Origin: Carnobacterium maltaromaticum DSM 20342
GTDB taxonomy: Bacteria > Bacillota > Bacilli > Lactobacillales > Carnobacteriaceae
Reading direction: 5' to 3'
Assembly: GCF_000744945.1 (NCBI RefSeq)
Contig: NZ_JQMX01000001.1
Span: forward strand, 1,116,001-1,180,000
Length of the DNA stretch: 64,000 nt
Of the stretch, positions 37,958 through 46,966 are shown piece after piece. The stretch's first letter is position 1. Each line of letters opens with the position of its first letter. The position numbers were made by a program, and so were the translations under genes. The notes under the pieces are model-generated. The model had not been told where the DNA came from. It saw only the letters and a list, made by a program, of their open reading frames with translations, and made no database searches.

Positions 37958-37998
37958 CAAACTCCCACTCTCGTTTATATATTTTTATTTACTCTTTT

Positions 37999-40806
37999 CT
38001 ATTGTAACACTTTCACTTGCTCTTTGGAAAATTCCTTTTGACTTTCGCTACTACAAGTAAAATAAATGATCTGACTTGTTTGGCTAATTTCATTTAATAA
38101 CTGAAATATTTCACTTCTTCGTTCAGCATCAAAATTGACAAAACCATCATCAATCAACAAAGGTAATTTTAATAAATCCGTTGCATTTTTTATGAAAGCA
38201 AATCGTAAAGCCACATAAAGTTGTTCGCCAGTCCCCTGAGATAACTCATTAACTTCATATATAGACCCATCTTGCCTCTGAACTTGAATTCGTTCATCTT
38301 TAAATAATAATCGCTGATAGTTCTTTTTTGTAAGAAGATTAAAATAATGAGAAGCATCTTCAATCATTTCTGGCAAACGATCTTTACGGGATAAAGTTAA
38401 CATCTTTTCAATAATTTCTGCCGCAATTCGCAAACTACTCCATGATTGAACTAGCTCTTGCAACTCTGATTTTAAATTAGCAAATTCTTGTAGTAAGACG
38501 GAATATTGTCCACCTTCTTCTAAGTTTTTCAAGGCAACTTCACATTCAGCTTTTTGTTTTAACTGCGAGCTTATTTTCTTTTTTAACAGTTGCAATGTTT
38601 CATCTTGAGTTTGTAAGGCTTCAATTAATTCTTCTTTATCACGGTAATTTGTAAATAAAATTAAATCTTCCGCAATTTGATCCTCTAACAAATCTAATCG
38701 TGCTTTTTTTTGTTGCAATTCTTGATAAAGCACATATTTTTTTCGGAACTCTTCTTCGCTAGAAACATCTACGCTAGCAAATAAGCTTTTTTTATTTTTT
38801 TCAATGACTTTCTGATTTTCTTCTCCTGAAAGCAGTTCTTGTCTAATTTCCGCTACTCGTTGACTGATATGTTGCTGAGCATTTTCAATTTCTACCTGTT
38901 GTAAATAGAATTGTTGGAATGAAAAAAGAAATGTTGCTAAGTTCTCCATGCCAATTCCAATGATCTGCTGGCTAAATTCAACGCCACTAAACCATTCACT
39001 TATTTGTTTTGTTAAAGCATCTATCTCTAATTCTTGTTTTTCCGTCACACTTATTTGTTGCCGTATTTCAAAAAAAGGATCATCCACTACTAGTTTTTCT
39101 AAAGAAACCTCATTCGGGATCATTGTTTTTTGACTAAACTGTTGATGTTGACGATTAAATTGTTGTTTTTCTATATAGAATTGGTTTTCTTGATCCGTAA
39201 AATAATTTAACGCATCAGTGACATCATCTGCTTCTGCTAATTTCTCTCGCCACTGTTTCCGAATTTCTACTTGTTTAATATACTCTTCATAAGAATATTT
39301 TTCATTCGTTTTAGTAGTAGCTTTTTCTCTTTTGGTTCCGAATGCTTGATAACCTGTAATTAATAAACCTAGTCCACCGACAATCAACAGTATTACTCCT
39401 AAAGTAGTTCCTATCAAATAACCAGCAACCAAACTAAGTAGACTGCTAAAGGCAACAGCATAGAAACTTTTTGATTGTTTTTTTCGTGCTCTTTTTTGTC
39501 TTTGTGGGACAACTTCAGGTTTTTGATACTCTTGAAAATCTTTTGCTTCCCACAATTGATTTTCTAATTGATCGATTTGTTGATTTAGAACCTCTATTTG
39601 AAAATTCAATCGTTGTTTATCTTGCTGTAAGTTAACTTCTTTCTCTTGAATACTAGCCTGTAAATCAATTAAATTCTGCACTTCGGCTTTTAATTCAGTA
39701 GATAAAACTTGGGGAATTTCACCATAAATAGGTAAACCATTTTGGTGCAATAACTGTTCTAAATAGCGTTGATCTTGAAGCTGTTTAGCTTCAACTATTT
39801 CTTTTTTCTTCATCAACTCTTTTATCTGTTCTATTTTTAAATTAGCCTCTTTAAAACGATCTTTGTGTTCTAAATAAAAACTAAACCGTTCATCTTGACC
39901 TGCCTTACGACTTAATTGTAAGATTTGTTCTTTTTCTTTAATTTGAGTTGTCACAATTCTTGTCAGTTCGTCGTTCAATTGTTTCAGCTGGTACAGCCCA
40001 TCTTCAGGTAAATTTATTAAGGCTTTTTTCTGAATTTGATTTTGGATTTCTTGAGCCTCTTTAAAATGAGCCCAATTGGAACTCAGTCGTTTTAATCCCG
40101 CCAATTCTCGCTCTAAATCTTCTTGTTGCCTTTCAAATTGTTTTAAATGCTCTGAAAGTTTTAATTTTTCATTTTGCAATTGATTGTATTCATTGTTTCG
40201 AGCTTTAACACTTTTTAATTGTTGCTCTTTTTGTTTTAATTGGCTAATTTTTTGATTAATTTCAGGAACACGCCCACTGGCTTTGTATAGTTTATTTGCT
40301 TCTTGTTGAAATTTATCGACAATCCTCAATAAACGCTCATTACCTAAAGTTCCAACACTAAGAAAATAACGATTTAATTTTGTTTGATTCATTTGTTGAA
40401 CCTTTTGTAAACCAACTAAATCAAATGAAAACAAAGCTTGGTACGTATTTTTATCAATACCAAAAATAATTTTTTCTAATAAATCTTCTGAACCTGTTTC
40501 TCCGTTTGCTAGAGTAACGGTTACGTTCCCACTAGTTTTTCCCTTTACACGTTCAATTAAAACATTCCCATAAACCGTCTCTGAAATACGCAAACGACCA
40601 CCATACTGACTACTATTGCGAGGTTCATAACGCGTGCCTGATCCTTGTTTTGTTGGAAATCCAAAAAGAATGCTATGAATAAAAGACATAACTGTCGATT
40701 TACCTGCTTCATTTTTTCCATAAAAAACTTGTAAATCTTGAATATCAGTAAAACTTTTATCTACCCATTTTCCATAACCATAAATTTCAATGGATTCAAT
40801 TTTCAT
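37999..40806 (-). CDS. yhaN: YhaN, SMC/Rad50-like ATPase
   Basis: A 935-residue ATPase related to SbcC/Rad50 with Walker A GKNEAGKST (about 31-39), long coiled coils in the middle, a hydrophobic pair of segments at about 455-490 (unusual for this family; possible membrane association), and C-terminal signature LSQGTGEQLYVALR with Walker B LPLLIDDGF. It pairs with YhaO as a DNA repair-like nuclease complex. I chose the ATG at 40806, which overlaps yhaO by 11 bases. Confidence 0.92.
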   Translation of the reverse strand: MKIESIEIYGYGKWVDKSFTDIQDLQVFYGKNEAGKSTVMSFIHSILFGFPTKQGSGTRYEPRNSSQYGGRLRISETVYGNVLIERVKGKTSGNVTVTLANGETGSEDLLEKIIFGIDKNTYQALFSFDLVGLQKVQQMNQTKLNRYFLSVGTLGNERLLRIVDKFQQEANKLYKASGRVPEINQKISQLKQKEQQLKSVKARNNEYNQLQNEKLKLSEHLKQFERQQEDLERELAGLKRLSSNWAHFKEAQEIQNQIQKKALINLPEDGLYQLKQLNDELTRIVTTQIKEKEQILQLSRKAGQDERFSFYLEHKDRFKEANLKIEQIKELMKKKEIVEAKQLQDQRYLEQLLHQNGLPIYGEIPQVLSTELKAEVQNLIDLQASIQEKEVNLQQDKQRLNFQIEVLNQQIDQLENQLWEAKDFQEYQKPEVVPQRQKRARKKQSKSFYAVAFSSLLSLVAGYLIGTTLGVILLIVGGLGLLITGYQAFGTKREKATTKTNEKYSYEEYIKQVEIRKQWREKLAEADDVTDALNYFTDQENQFYIEKQQFNRQHQQFSQKTMIPNEVSLEKLVVDDPFFEIRQQISVTEKQELEIDALTKQISEWFSGVEFSQQIIGIGMENLATFLFSFQQFYLQQVEIENAQQHISQRVAEIRQELLSGEENQKVIEKNKKSLFASVDVSSEEEFRKKYVLYQELQQKKARLDLLEDQIAEDLILFTNYRDKEELIEALQTQDETLQLLKKKISSQLKQKAECEVALKNLEEGGQYSVLLQEFANLKSELQELVQSWSSLRIAAEIIEKMLTLSRKDRLPEMIEDASHYFNLLTKKNYQRLLFKDERIQVQRQDGSIYEVNELSQGTGEQLYVALRFAFIKNATDLLKLPLLIDDGFVNFDAERRSEIFQLLNEISQTSQIIYFTCSSESQKEFSKEQVKVLQ

Positions 40807-42037
40807 TCTTCTCACTTCCTTCAATTCCTAGTTGCTGAATAATTTTTTCTTTAGCCTCTGTAATAATCAATTCTCGATAGCGCTGATCTCTAGAATCAAC
40901 ATAGTCTTCAATTTGACCTTCTTCAAATAAAAAATTTGTGGCTTCGTTAAACCAACTTTCTTCTGCTACAAGATTTATTGCTTCTTGCCACTCTTTCGTC
41001 ATAAAACTAAATTGGTTATTTCCTACCGTCTCTTTTTCTAAAACAATCCGATGTACCCAAATAATCACATCATCTGTTTCTGAAACTTGCTGAACCGCTT
41101 CTAATAACTCACCTGAATTAATTTTTTTGCGAACATTTAATGCCAAACTTTCGCTATCTGTCAAACGCAACTCAATAAATAATGATTGTTTATTATTTTT
41201 TTTAGTTTGGATAAATTCTTGGATGGTTTGATACACATCTCCTAAACGCTCTATACCTTTAAGTGACAACTGAACTTTTTCCCATTGAATAGTTGCTGTT
41301 GAATAAAACTGGTGCGTTTTAGCTTCTGCCGTTAGCTGGATCCACTCACAGCCCTTTGAATTTAATTCCTTACTGCTGCGCCCTTGCGTGTTACCAGAAT
41401 AAATAACCAATGGATTCTCAGACAAAATTTGACGTTTATGAATATGTCCCAATGCCCAGTAATCATAATTTTTATTTTTAAGCTCTGTTAGTGTAAAAGG
41501 AGCATAGGTTCCGTGCTCTGATTCCACACCATCAACCGAACCATGAAGCATGCCAATGTGATAATCGGCTGTTTCTTCCCTTTTAGGATAACTTTCTATC
41601 ATTCGTTCACGAACCCAACGCTTAGGGTAACTAAAACTAGTAATTGCAATGCGTTCATTCTTTTTAGTTGTTAACCAATGGGTTTCCACTTCCTCATTAA
41701 ATATCGTCACATTTTTAGGCATCGTTAAATGCAATCCTGTGTTCTCTATGTAATCATGATTGCCATGACAAATAAACACTGGTATTTCAGCTGATTCTAA
41801 TCGAATGAGTTCATTACGAAGGTAAGCTTGTGCTTTCACACTTCGATCATCACTATCATAAATATCCCCCGCCAGGCAAACAAAGTCAACTTGCTTATCA
41901 ATTGCTAAATCAACAATTTTTTCCAGTGACTTAAAGGTTGATTGATAAATTTGTTCCCATAAAAAAGGTGGCAAACTCTTTAATCCAATAAAAGGACTAT
42001 CTAAATGTAAATCTGCCGCATGAATAAATTGAACCAT
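40796..42037 (-). CDS. yhaO: YhaO, SbcD/Mre11-like exonuclease
   Basis: A 413-residue metallophosphoesterase. Motifs: FIHAADLHLDSPF (residues 3-15), LAGDIYDSDD, HGNHDYIEN, MLHGSV and ALGHIHKRQ. It is the likely nuclease partner of YhaN. The ATG at 42037 has GGAGG 8 nt upstream; seven codons further up is a weaker start. A terminator separates it from the YlbF-family gene. Confidence 0.95.
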   Translation of the reverse strand: MVQFIHAADLHLDSPFIGLKSLPPFLWEQIYQSTFKSLEKIVDLAIDKQVDFVCLAGDIYDSDDRSVKAQAYLRNELIRLESAEIPVFICHGNHDYIENTGLHLTMPKNVTIFNEEVETHWLTTKKNERIAITSFSYPKRWVRERMIESYPKREETADYHIGMLHGSVDGVESEHGTYAPFTLTELKNKNYDYWALGHIHKRQILSENPLVIYSGNTQGRSSKELNSKGCEWIQLTAEAKTHQFYSTATIQWEKVQLSLKGIERLGDVYQTIQEFIQTKKNNKQSLFIELRLTDSESLALNVRKKINSGELLEAVQQVSETDDVIIWVHRIVLEKETVGNNQFSFMTKEWQEAINLVAEESWFNEATNFLFEEGQIEDYVDSRDQRYRELIITEAKEKIIQQLGIEGSEKNEN

Positions 42038-42099
42038 TTTACTTTCCTCCCACTTCATTCAATCAAAATAAACATATGTTCGTTGTCTAGTAAAAAAAA

Positions 42100-42131
42100 G
42101 AGCTCACTACCTATTTTACAATAGTGAACTC
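42100..42131 (-). terminator. Terminator after the YlbF-family gene
   Basis: Minus-strand GAGTTCACTA / TAGTGAGCTC stem followed by eight T. Confidence 0.85.
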
Positions 42132-42147
42132 ATTTATTATTTTTTAA

Positions 42148-42492
42148 TTAACCTTGGTATAACTCTTGAATTGGAGACATAATGATACGGTTTACATCAT
42201 CAATCAGTTGGCTTAATTTTTGTTCAGCTTCCATCAAGACTTTGATTGTTTCATTTTCGCCAGTTTTCATTGCCATTTCTTGTGCTTCTTTAATTTCTTC
42301 TTCTAAAATCTCTTCACCAGACATTTGTTTTTGTTGTAATTTAATTTGGATGCCTTGGAATTCTTTAAACATATCATTTGATTCTGGATTTGCTTTAACT
42401 GCTTCATAAGCTGCTTTCAAGGCAACATAAGCTTCAGTTTCTCTTAAATCTCTCTCAAGTTGGTTTGCTGTATCATAAATATTTGTACTCAT
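42148..42492 (-). CDS. yheA: YlbF/YmcA-family protein (YheA-like)
   Basis: A 114-residue, mainly helical protein of the YlbF/YmcA/YheA family; YlbF and YmcA form a complex that affects RNase Y in Bacillus, whereas YheA's role is unclear. The NIYDTANQLERDLRETEAY start and DVNRIIMSPIQELYQG end fit the family. It lies next to yhaO and the PBP gene, as in Bacillus. Confidence 0.88.
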   Translation of the reverse strand: MSTNIYDTANQLERDLRETEAYVALKAAYEAVKANPESNDMFKEFQGIQIKLQQKQMSGEEILEEEIKEAQEMAMKTGENETIKVLMEAEQKLSQLIDDVNRIIMSPIQELYQG

Positions 42493-42621
42493 AAAAATGA
42501 AACACTCCTCTAATTTAAATTGGTTGTTTTACTCATTAACTATAACATTTCTACTTAATTTAATCCAATACCTTTAATGAAAAAAGTAAATTTCATTGCA
42601 TATAGTGAGAAACAAAAACAC

Positions 42622-44748
42622 TTATTTTATTTTTTCTTTCAAGCCATTGAAAAATTCACCCGTTTTATCTTTTAAATAGGAAGAACCTTCCTTAAACTTA
42701 TCTCCCCAATATTTAGCTCCTTCATCAAAACTATCCTTCCATTTATCCATTGTTCCCTTATTTTCTTCAGTCACAATTTCTGAAGCACTTTCTGTTGTAA
42801 AAGGCGTCATTGGAGTAGCAGGTAATATATTTGCCATTTGAGATCTAAAGACAGGAGCAACTCCTTCTGAACTTAAACCATTTAGGTAATGATTTTCATC
42901 CGTTTGATCATATCCAATCCAAGTAGATAAAACAACATCCGGTGTATACCCGACAATCCATTGGTCTTTTGTTCCATTTTTTTCACCAAATGTTAATTCT
43001 GTACTTCCTGTTTTACCTGCTATTTTATAGCCTTCTGGTAATGCACTCTGTCCTGTACCGTTATCGAATACCCCCATTAGCATACTCGTCATATCTTTTG
43101 CGACTTCTGGTGTTGTCACTTTTTTCGTTTTTGTTTCAGTATTATCGACAATAACTGCTCCAGTAGCATCTACTATCTTTGTAATTAAATGACCTTCTGA
43201 GCGTTTCCCTTCGTTTGCAAAGGCTGTATAAGCACTAGCCATCTGTAAGGGCGAAACCCCCTTTGTTAGTCCTCCTAAAGCCAAACCTAAATAGCGATCA
43301 TCTTCTTTTAAAGGAATACCAAATTTTTTGACTTTTTCAAAACCTTTATCCACACCAATTTGATCTAGTAACCAAACTGCGGGAGCATTGATACTATCTT
43401 CTACAGCTTGATACATCGGTACTTCACCTAAATAAATGCCATTATAATTTTCTGGTGTATAATTATCTGATCCATAGGCTTTTTGTTCATCTTTCAATAA
43501 TGAATCGATTTTATAACCTGATTCTAGTGCTGGCGTATAAACAGCTAATGGTTTCATAATTGAACCTGGTTGGACTCTAATTTGTGTTGCACGGTTAAAG
43601 CCTCTAAAAACATGCTCTCCTCGACCACCAACTAAGGCATAAACTCCACCAGTTTTAGGATTCATTGCTACAGAACCGGTTTGAACCAGGGTTCCATCTT
43701 CTGAATACTGGAATAAAGCATCATTGTTAATGGTTTCTTGCATTTGTTTTTGATAATCCTGATTTAAAGCTGTATAAATCTTATAGCCTTTGTTTAAGAT
43801 ATCTTCCTCTTTCAAACCGTAATCATTAATGGCTTCATCAATTAGTGCATCAAAATAATAAGGGTATTGATAACCACTAGTTGCGTGATAGGTATCTTCT
43901 AATAATAAGGGTTCTGACTTGGCTACATTGGCCTCTTCTGGAGTTAATTTTTGATTGTCTACCATTAAATCCAAGATTAAATTACGACGTTCAATCGAAT
44001 TGTCCATATGGTCAATTGGATTATAATAACTTGGTGATTTTAAAATTGCAGCAATTGAAGCTGCCTCTGTCACGGTTAGTTCTGAAGCATGTTTTCCGTA
44101 GTATTTTTGTGTTGCATCTTCAACACCCCACACTCCATTTCCGAAGTAGGCATTATTTAAATACATTTCCAATATGTCAGCTTTACTATATTTTTTTTCA
44201 ATTTCAATAGCTAAAAATAATTCTTCAGCTTTTCTCGAAAGTGTTTGATTTTGTGATAAAAAGGCATTTTTAGCTAATTGTTGCGTCAAGGTACTTCCGC
44301 CGCCAACAATGTTTCCGCGATTAACTACATACCCAACTGCTGCTCGTAAGATGCCTTTAACATCAAATCCTCCATGTTCATAAAAACGTTTATCTTCAGT
44401 TGAAACAACTGCATCCTGTAATGCTGGAGCGATTTGATCAATACTAACAAAAGTCCCTTTTTGATCATATAGCGTTCCCGCTTCTGCCCCATTTTCATCA
44501 TAAATTGTTGTCGTCTGCTCGAGGCCAGCTTTTAGCGAAGCGACATCTGCTGTTTTAGCTAGATAAAGCAAATAAATACTCGTTACTAATACAACTAGCA
44601 AAGTAGCCAATAAAATAATTTTATTTATATGATATTTTTTCCAAATACGTTTGCGCCAACGATGAACTTTACCTAGATAAGGACGTAGCCATTGCCAAAA
44701 AATAATCATTTGGGCTTTAAATTTTGCAAAAAAAGTTTTTTCTTCCAT
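42622..44748 (-). CDS. Class A penicillin-binding protein (PBP1A/PBP2A family)
   Basis: A 708-residue bifunctional cell wall synthase. A cytoplasmic basic N-terminus and a single membrane segment (about 44-66) precede the glycosyltransferase domain (STEDKRFYEHGG, GGSTLTQQLAKN) and the transpeptidase domain with the active Ser in QPGSIMKP (SxxK), SIN and KTG (AGKTGSTEL). A charged tail follows. It sits after yheA, the place of pbpF in Bacillus. It uses lipid II outside the membrane and is a beta-lactam target. Confidence 0.96.
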   Translation of the reverse strand: MEEKTFFAKFKAQMIIFWQWLRPYLGKVHRWRKRIWKKYHINKIILLATLLVVLVTSIYLLYLAKTADVASLKAGLEQTTTIYDENGAEAGTLYDQKGTFVSIDQIAPALQDAVVSTEDKRFYEHGGFDVKGILRAAVGYVVNRGNIVGGGSTLTQQLAKNAFLSQNQTLSRKAEELFLAIEIEKKYSKADILEMYLNNAYFGNGVWGVEDATQKYYGKHASELTVTEAASIAAILKSPSYYNPIDHMDNSIERRNLILDLMVDNQKLTPEEANVAKSEPLLLEDTYHATSGYQYPYYFDALIDEAINDYGLKEEDILNKGYKIYTALNQDYQKQMQETINNDALFQYSEDGTLVQTGSVAMNPKTGGVYALVGGRGEHVFRGFNRATQIRVQPGSIMKPLAVYTPALESGYKIDSLLKDEQKAYGSDNYTPENYNGIYLGEVPMYQAVEDSINAPAVWLLDQIGVDKGFEKVKKFGIPLKEDDRYLGLALGGLTKGVSPLQMASAYTAFANEGKRSEGHLITKIVDATGAVIVDNTETKTKKVTTPEVAKDMTSMLMGVFDNGTGQSALPEGYKIAGKTGSTELTFGEKNGTKDQWIVGYTPDVVLSTWIGYDQTDENHYLNGLSSEGVAPVFRSQMANILPATPMTPFTTESASEIVTEENKGTMDKWKDSFDEGAKYWGDKFKEGSSYLKDKTGEFFNGLKEKIK

Positions 44749-45072
44749 TGATAGCTCAATCCTTCAATATATATATTTTACTCTCTTATAAAATAAGTGC
44801 TTCTTTAATTCTACCAAACAATTCCTCGATATGAAATACATCTCAAGGTGGATGTTGAAATAAAAGTCTTTTGACTCCGTCACATTAGTGATTCCGCCCC
44901 TTATTCCCCATGTTTCTTCTAAAATATGATTAAATCCACTCAGGGTACTGGTAGTCTTATCCATTTTCCTTTATAATTCTACAAGAACAGAGTAAAATAA
45001 AGGTAAAGAGTTTTTTAAATTTAAACTAAGTTTCACTAAAATGGAGGTGAGGCTTACGCTTATGGCGTAGGC
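44749..45072. promoter_or_regulatory. Divergent region between the PBP and CNNM genes
   Basis: This 324-base stretch has no convincing gene. On the plus strand TATAAT at 44972-44977 is a good -10 box for the right-hand gene, although the -35 (near 44949) is poor. A strong GGAGGTGA is at 45043-45050, separated from the GTG start by a hairpin (see separate entry). Minus-strand AGTCAAAAGACTTTT near 44867-44882 is a small hairpin with T-run. Confidence 0.5.
45052..45072 (+). other. Hairpin between ribosome binding site and GTG start of the CNNM gene
   Basis: GCTTACGC (45052-45059) can pair with GCGTAGGC (45065-45072) over 8 bp, including one G-U, around a 5-base loop. It fills the gap between GGAGGTGA (45043-45050) and the GTG at 45073. 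Folded, it would place the start at a normal distance from the ribosome binding site. Confidence 0.6.
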
Positions 45073-46437
45073 GTGCATTTGTCAATCGGAACCGGTATGA
45101 TTATATTTTTTATTATTTTAGGTATTGCGGCCTTATTTGTTATGTCAGAATTTGTCTTAGTCCGTATTCGCCCTTCAAGATTAGATTTTCTTATTGAAAA
45201 TGGCAATAAGAAAGCTATTTTGTTAAAAAAAATGACACAGCATTTAGATACCTATCTATCTGCGACACAACTAGGAGTCACTATTACTTCTCTTGCTTTA
45301 GGTTGGTTAGGTGACCCGACTTTTAAACGTTTGTTTGATAATTTATTTGAAAATTTCAACCTACCAAGCTCAGTTTCAAGTCTTTTATCTATCGTAATCT
45401 CATTTTCAGTCCTTACCTTTATCCAAGTCATTGTGGGGGAGTTGGTGCCTAAAAACTTTGCCATTAATAAGACAGAAAAAATCGGCTTATTAATTGCTCG
45501 ACCTTTACAAATTTGGTATCTTTTAATGTTCCCAATCGTCTATTTACTCAATGGCATTGCAAATGGAATTTCCCGCTCTTTTGGATTGAAAAGTGTTGGT
45601 GAATCTGATGAGAGTGTTTCAGAAGAAGAACTGCGGATCATTATGAGTGAAAGTTTAAAAAGTGGGGAAATTAACCATGATGAGTATCAATTTGTCGAGA
45701 ATGTTTTCGCTTTTGATAATCGTATGAGCCGCGAAATCATGGTTCCTCGTACTGAAATGGTGACTGTCTCAACTGATATGAGCCTGAAAGAAATTAGCCA
45801 GTTGGTTCAAACGGAACGATATACTCGTTACCCAGTTATTCAAGATGGCGATAAAGATTCTATCGTTGGAGTCATTAATACAAAAGAAATTTTTGCAGCT
45901 TATGTAACATATGTCGAGTCTGGCTTATCTGATGAATTTATGATCACCAAGTATGTTCGACCAGTCATTTCTGTTATTGAAACGATACCCATTAAAGAGA
46001 TTTTAGTTCGCATGCAAAAAGAACGCAATCAAGTGGCGATTTTAGTTGATGAATATGGTGGTACAAGCGGTATGATTTCAATCGAAGATATCGTTGAAGA
46101 AATCGTTGGGGATATTAATGATGATTATGCCACAACTGAAGCGCCGGAAATGACAAAAATAGACGATCATCATTATCTAGTTAGCGCACGCATGTTAATT
46201 GACGATATCAACGAGCTATTCGGACTAGACATTGATGAAGAAAATGTTGATACAATTGGTGGATGGATGATGAATGAAAAGTATGATCTTGTTGAAGGGG
46301 ATCATATTGTTTTCAAGAATTATACATTTACGGTTAAAAAAGCAGGAAAAAGTACAATTGAATGGATAGAGATTACTCTTTCAGACAATAAAGCTGAAAC
46401 ACACGAAGTAAATGAAAAAAATAAAGACGAAGAATAG
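45073..46437 (+). CDS. CNNM/CorC-type membrane protein (hemolysin-like)
   Basis: A 454-residue protein: N-terminal CNNM/DUF21 domain with about four membrane segments (to about residue 190), two CBS domains (EIMVPRTEMV and GVINTKEIF; EYGGTSGMISIEDIVEEIVG) and a C-terminal CorC/HlyC domain (about 365-440). Family members are linked to magnesium or cobalt export/homeostasis. The GTG start is distant from the GGAGGTGA unless a hairpin folds between them; an ATG 24 bases further in is the alternative and would lose the first eight residues. The tail is acidic. Confidence 0.9.
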   Translation: MHLSIGTGMIIFFIILGIAALFVMSEFVLVRIRPSRLDFLIENGNKKAILLKKMTQHLDTYLSATQLGVTITSLALGWLGDPTFKRLFDNLFENFNLPSSVSSLLSIVISFSVLTFIQVIVGELVPKNFAINKTEKIGLLIARPLQIWYLLMFPIVYLLNGIANGISRSFGLKSVGESDESVSEEELRIIMSESLKSGEINHDEYQFVENVFAFDNRMSREIMVPRTEMVTVSTDMSLKEISQLVQTERYTRYPVIQDGDKDSIVGVINTKEIFAAYVTYVESGLSDEFMITKYVRPVISVIETIPIKEILVRMQKERNQVAILVDEYGGTSGMISIEDIVEEIVGDINDDYATTEAPEMTKIDDHHYLVSARMLIDDINELFGLDIDEENVDTIGGWMMNEKYDLVEGDHIVFKNYTFTVKKAGKSTIEWIEITLSDNKAETHEVNEKNKDEE

Positions 46438-46442
46438 AAAGA

Positions 46443-46471
46443 TAAGGCCGGGATTTTTTTCCTAGCCTTAT
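46443..46471 (+). terminator. Terminator of the CNNM gene
   Basis: AAGGC...GGGA and TCC/TAGCCTT pair around T7, followed by TTTTTTT. Confidence 0.8.
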
Positions 46472-46516
46472 TTTTTTATTCTTCGAAACGTCTAGTTAAT
46501 CTGTTTTTTACAAAGC

Positions 46517-46693
46517 TTATTTTTTTTTATGTTTATCCGTATTACTATTTTTAGGAATATAAATTGGTGAAGAACTATTCTTTTTTTCATCTTTTTGTTT
46601 TTCCGCTTGATTGCCTTCAATGTTTCCAAAAACAGTATTGGTTAAAAAATTTTTAAATCCAGGGGTATTCCTTTTTTTTCTAATCGCTCTCAC
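46517..46693 (-). CDS. Small lysine-rich protein of unknown function
   Basis: A frame of about 58 codons, ending in a lysine/asparagine-rich tail, with GFKNFLTNTVFGNIEG near the start that looks like a real conserved core. No ATG is present at the proper place. A strong AGAGGTGA (46697-46690) stands 5 nt before an ATT at 46684; the nearest conventional start is GTG 46693, which overlaps the binding site. Whether it is expressed is unsure. Confidence 0.35.
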   Translation of the reverse strand: MRAIRKKRNTPGFKNFLTNTVFGNIEGNQAEKQKDEKKNSSSPIYIPKNSNTDKHKKK

Positions 46694-46834
46694 CTCTTTC
46701 CAAAATATATTATTACACAATCTTATTAAAATGAAAATAAATTAACTCTAAAATTCCCTAAATTTTAAGCAAACTATTACTTTTTAATTTGACTACAAAG
46801 CAAATCAGCTTTTTTCCCCATCTTGTTAAAATAA

Positions 46835-46862
46835 AAAAACTGAAGGAAATCCCTCAGTTTTC
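46835..46862 (-). terminator. Second terminator after the aldo-keto reductase gene
   Basis: Minus-strand AAAACTGAGGG... TTCAGTTTTTTT hairpin, 66 bases beyond the first. Confidence 0.75.
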
Positions 46863-46927
46863 AATCATTCTAAATAGTTATTTTTACTAACTACTCTTCT
46901 ACTAAATTTTCCATCTAAGAATATGAA

Positions 46928-46958
46928 AACAGCTTGAGGAAAAAACTCAAGCTGTTGG
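46928..46958 (-). terminator. First terminator after the aldo-keto reductase gene
   Basis: Minus-strand AACAGCTTGAG / CTCAAGCTGTT perfect 11-bp stem followed by TTTC. Confidence 0.8.
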
Positions 46959-46966
46959 CTTTACTC

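Larger units (their letters stand above)
46721..46966. other. Intergenic region with two minus-strand terminators
   Basis: Two successive hairpins with T-runs (46835-46862 and 46928-46958) after the aldo-keto reductase gene, no gene between them. Confidence 0.7.

Noticed and set aside
44764..44964. 66-codon minus-strand frame upstream of the PBP gene
   Set aside because: No ribosome binding site, and it overlaps the divergent promoter region; composition does not look coding.
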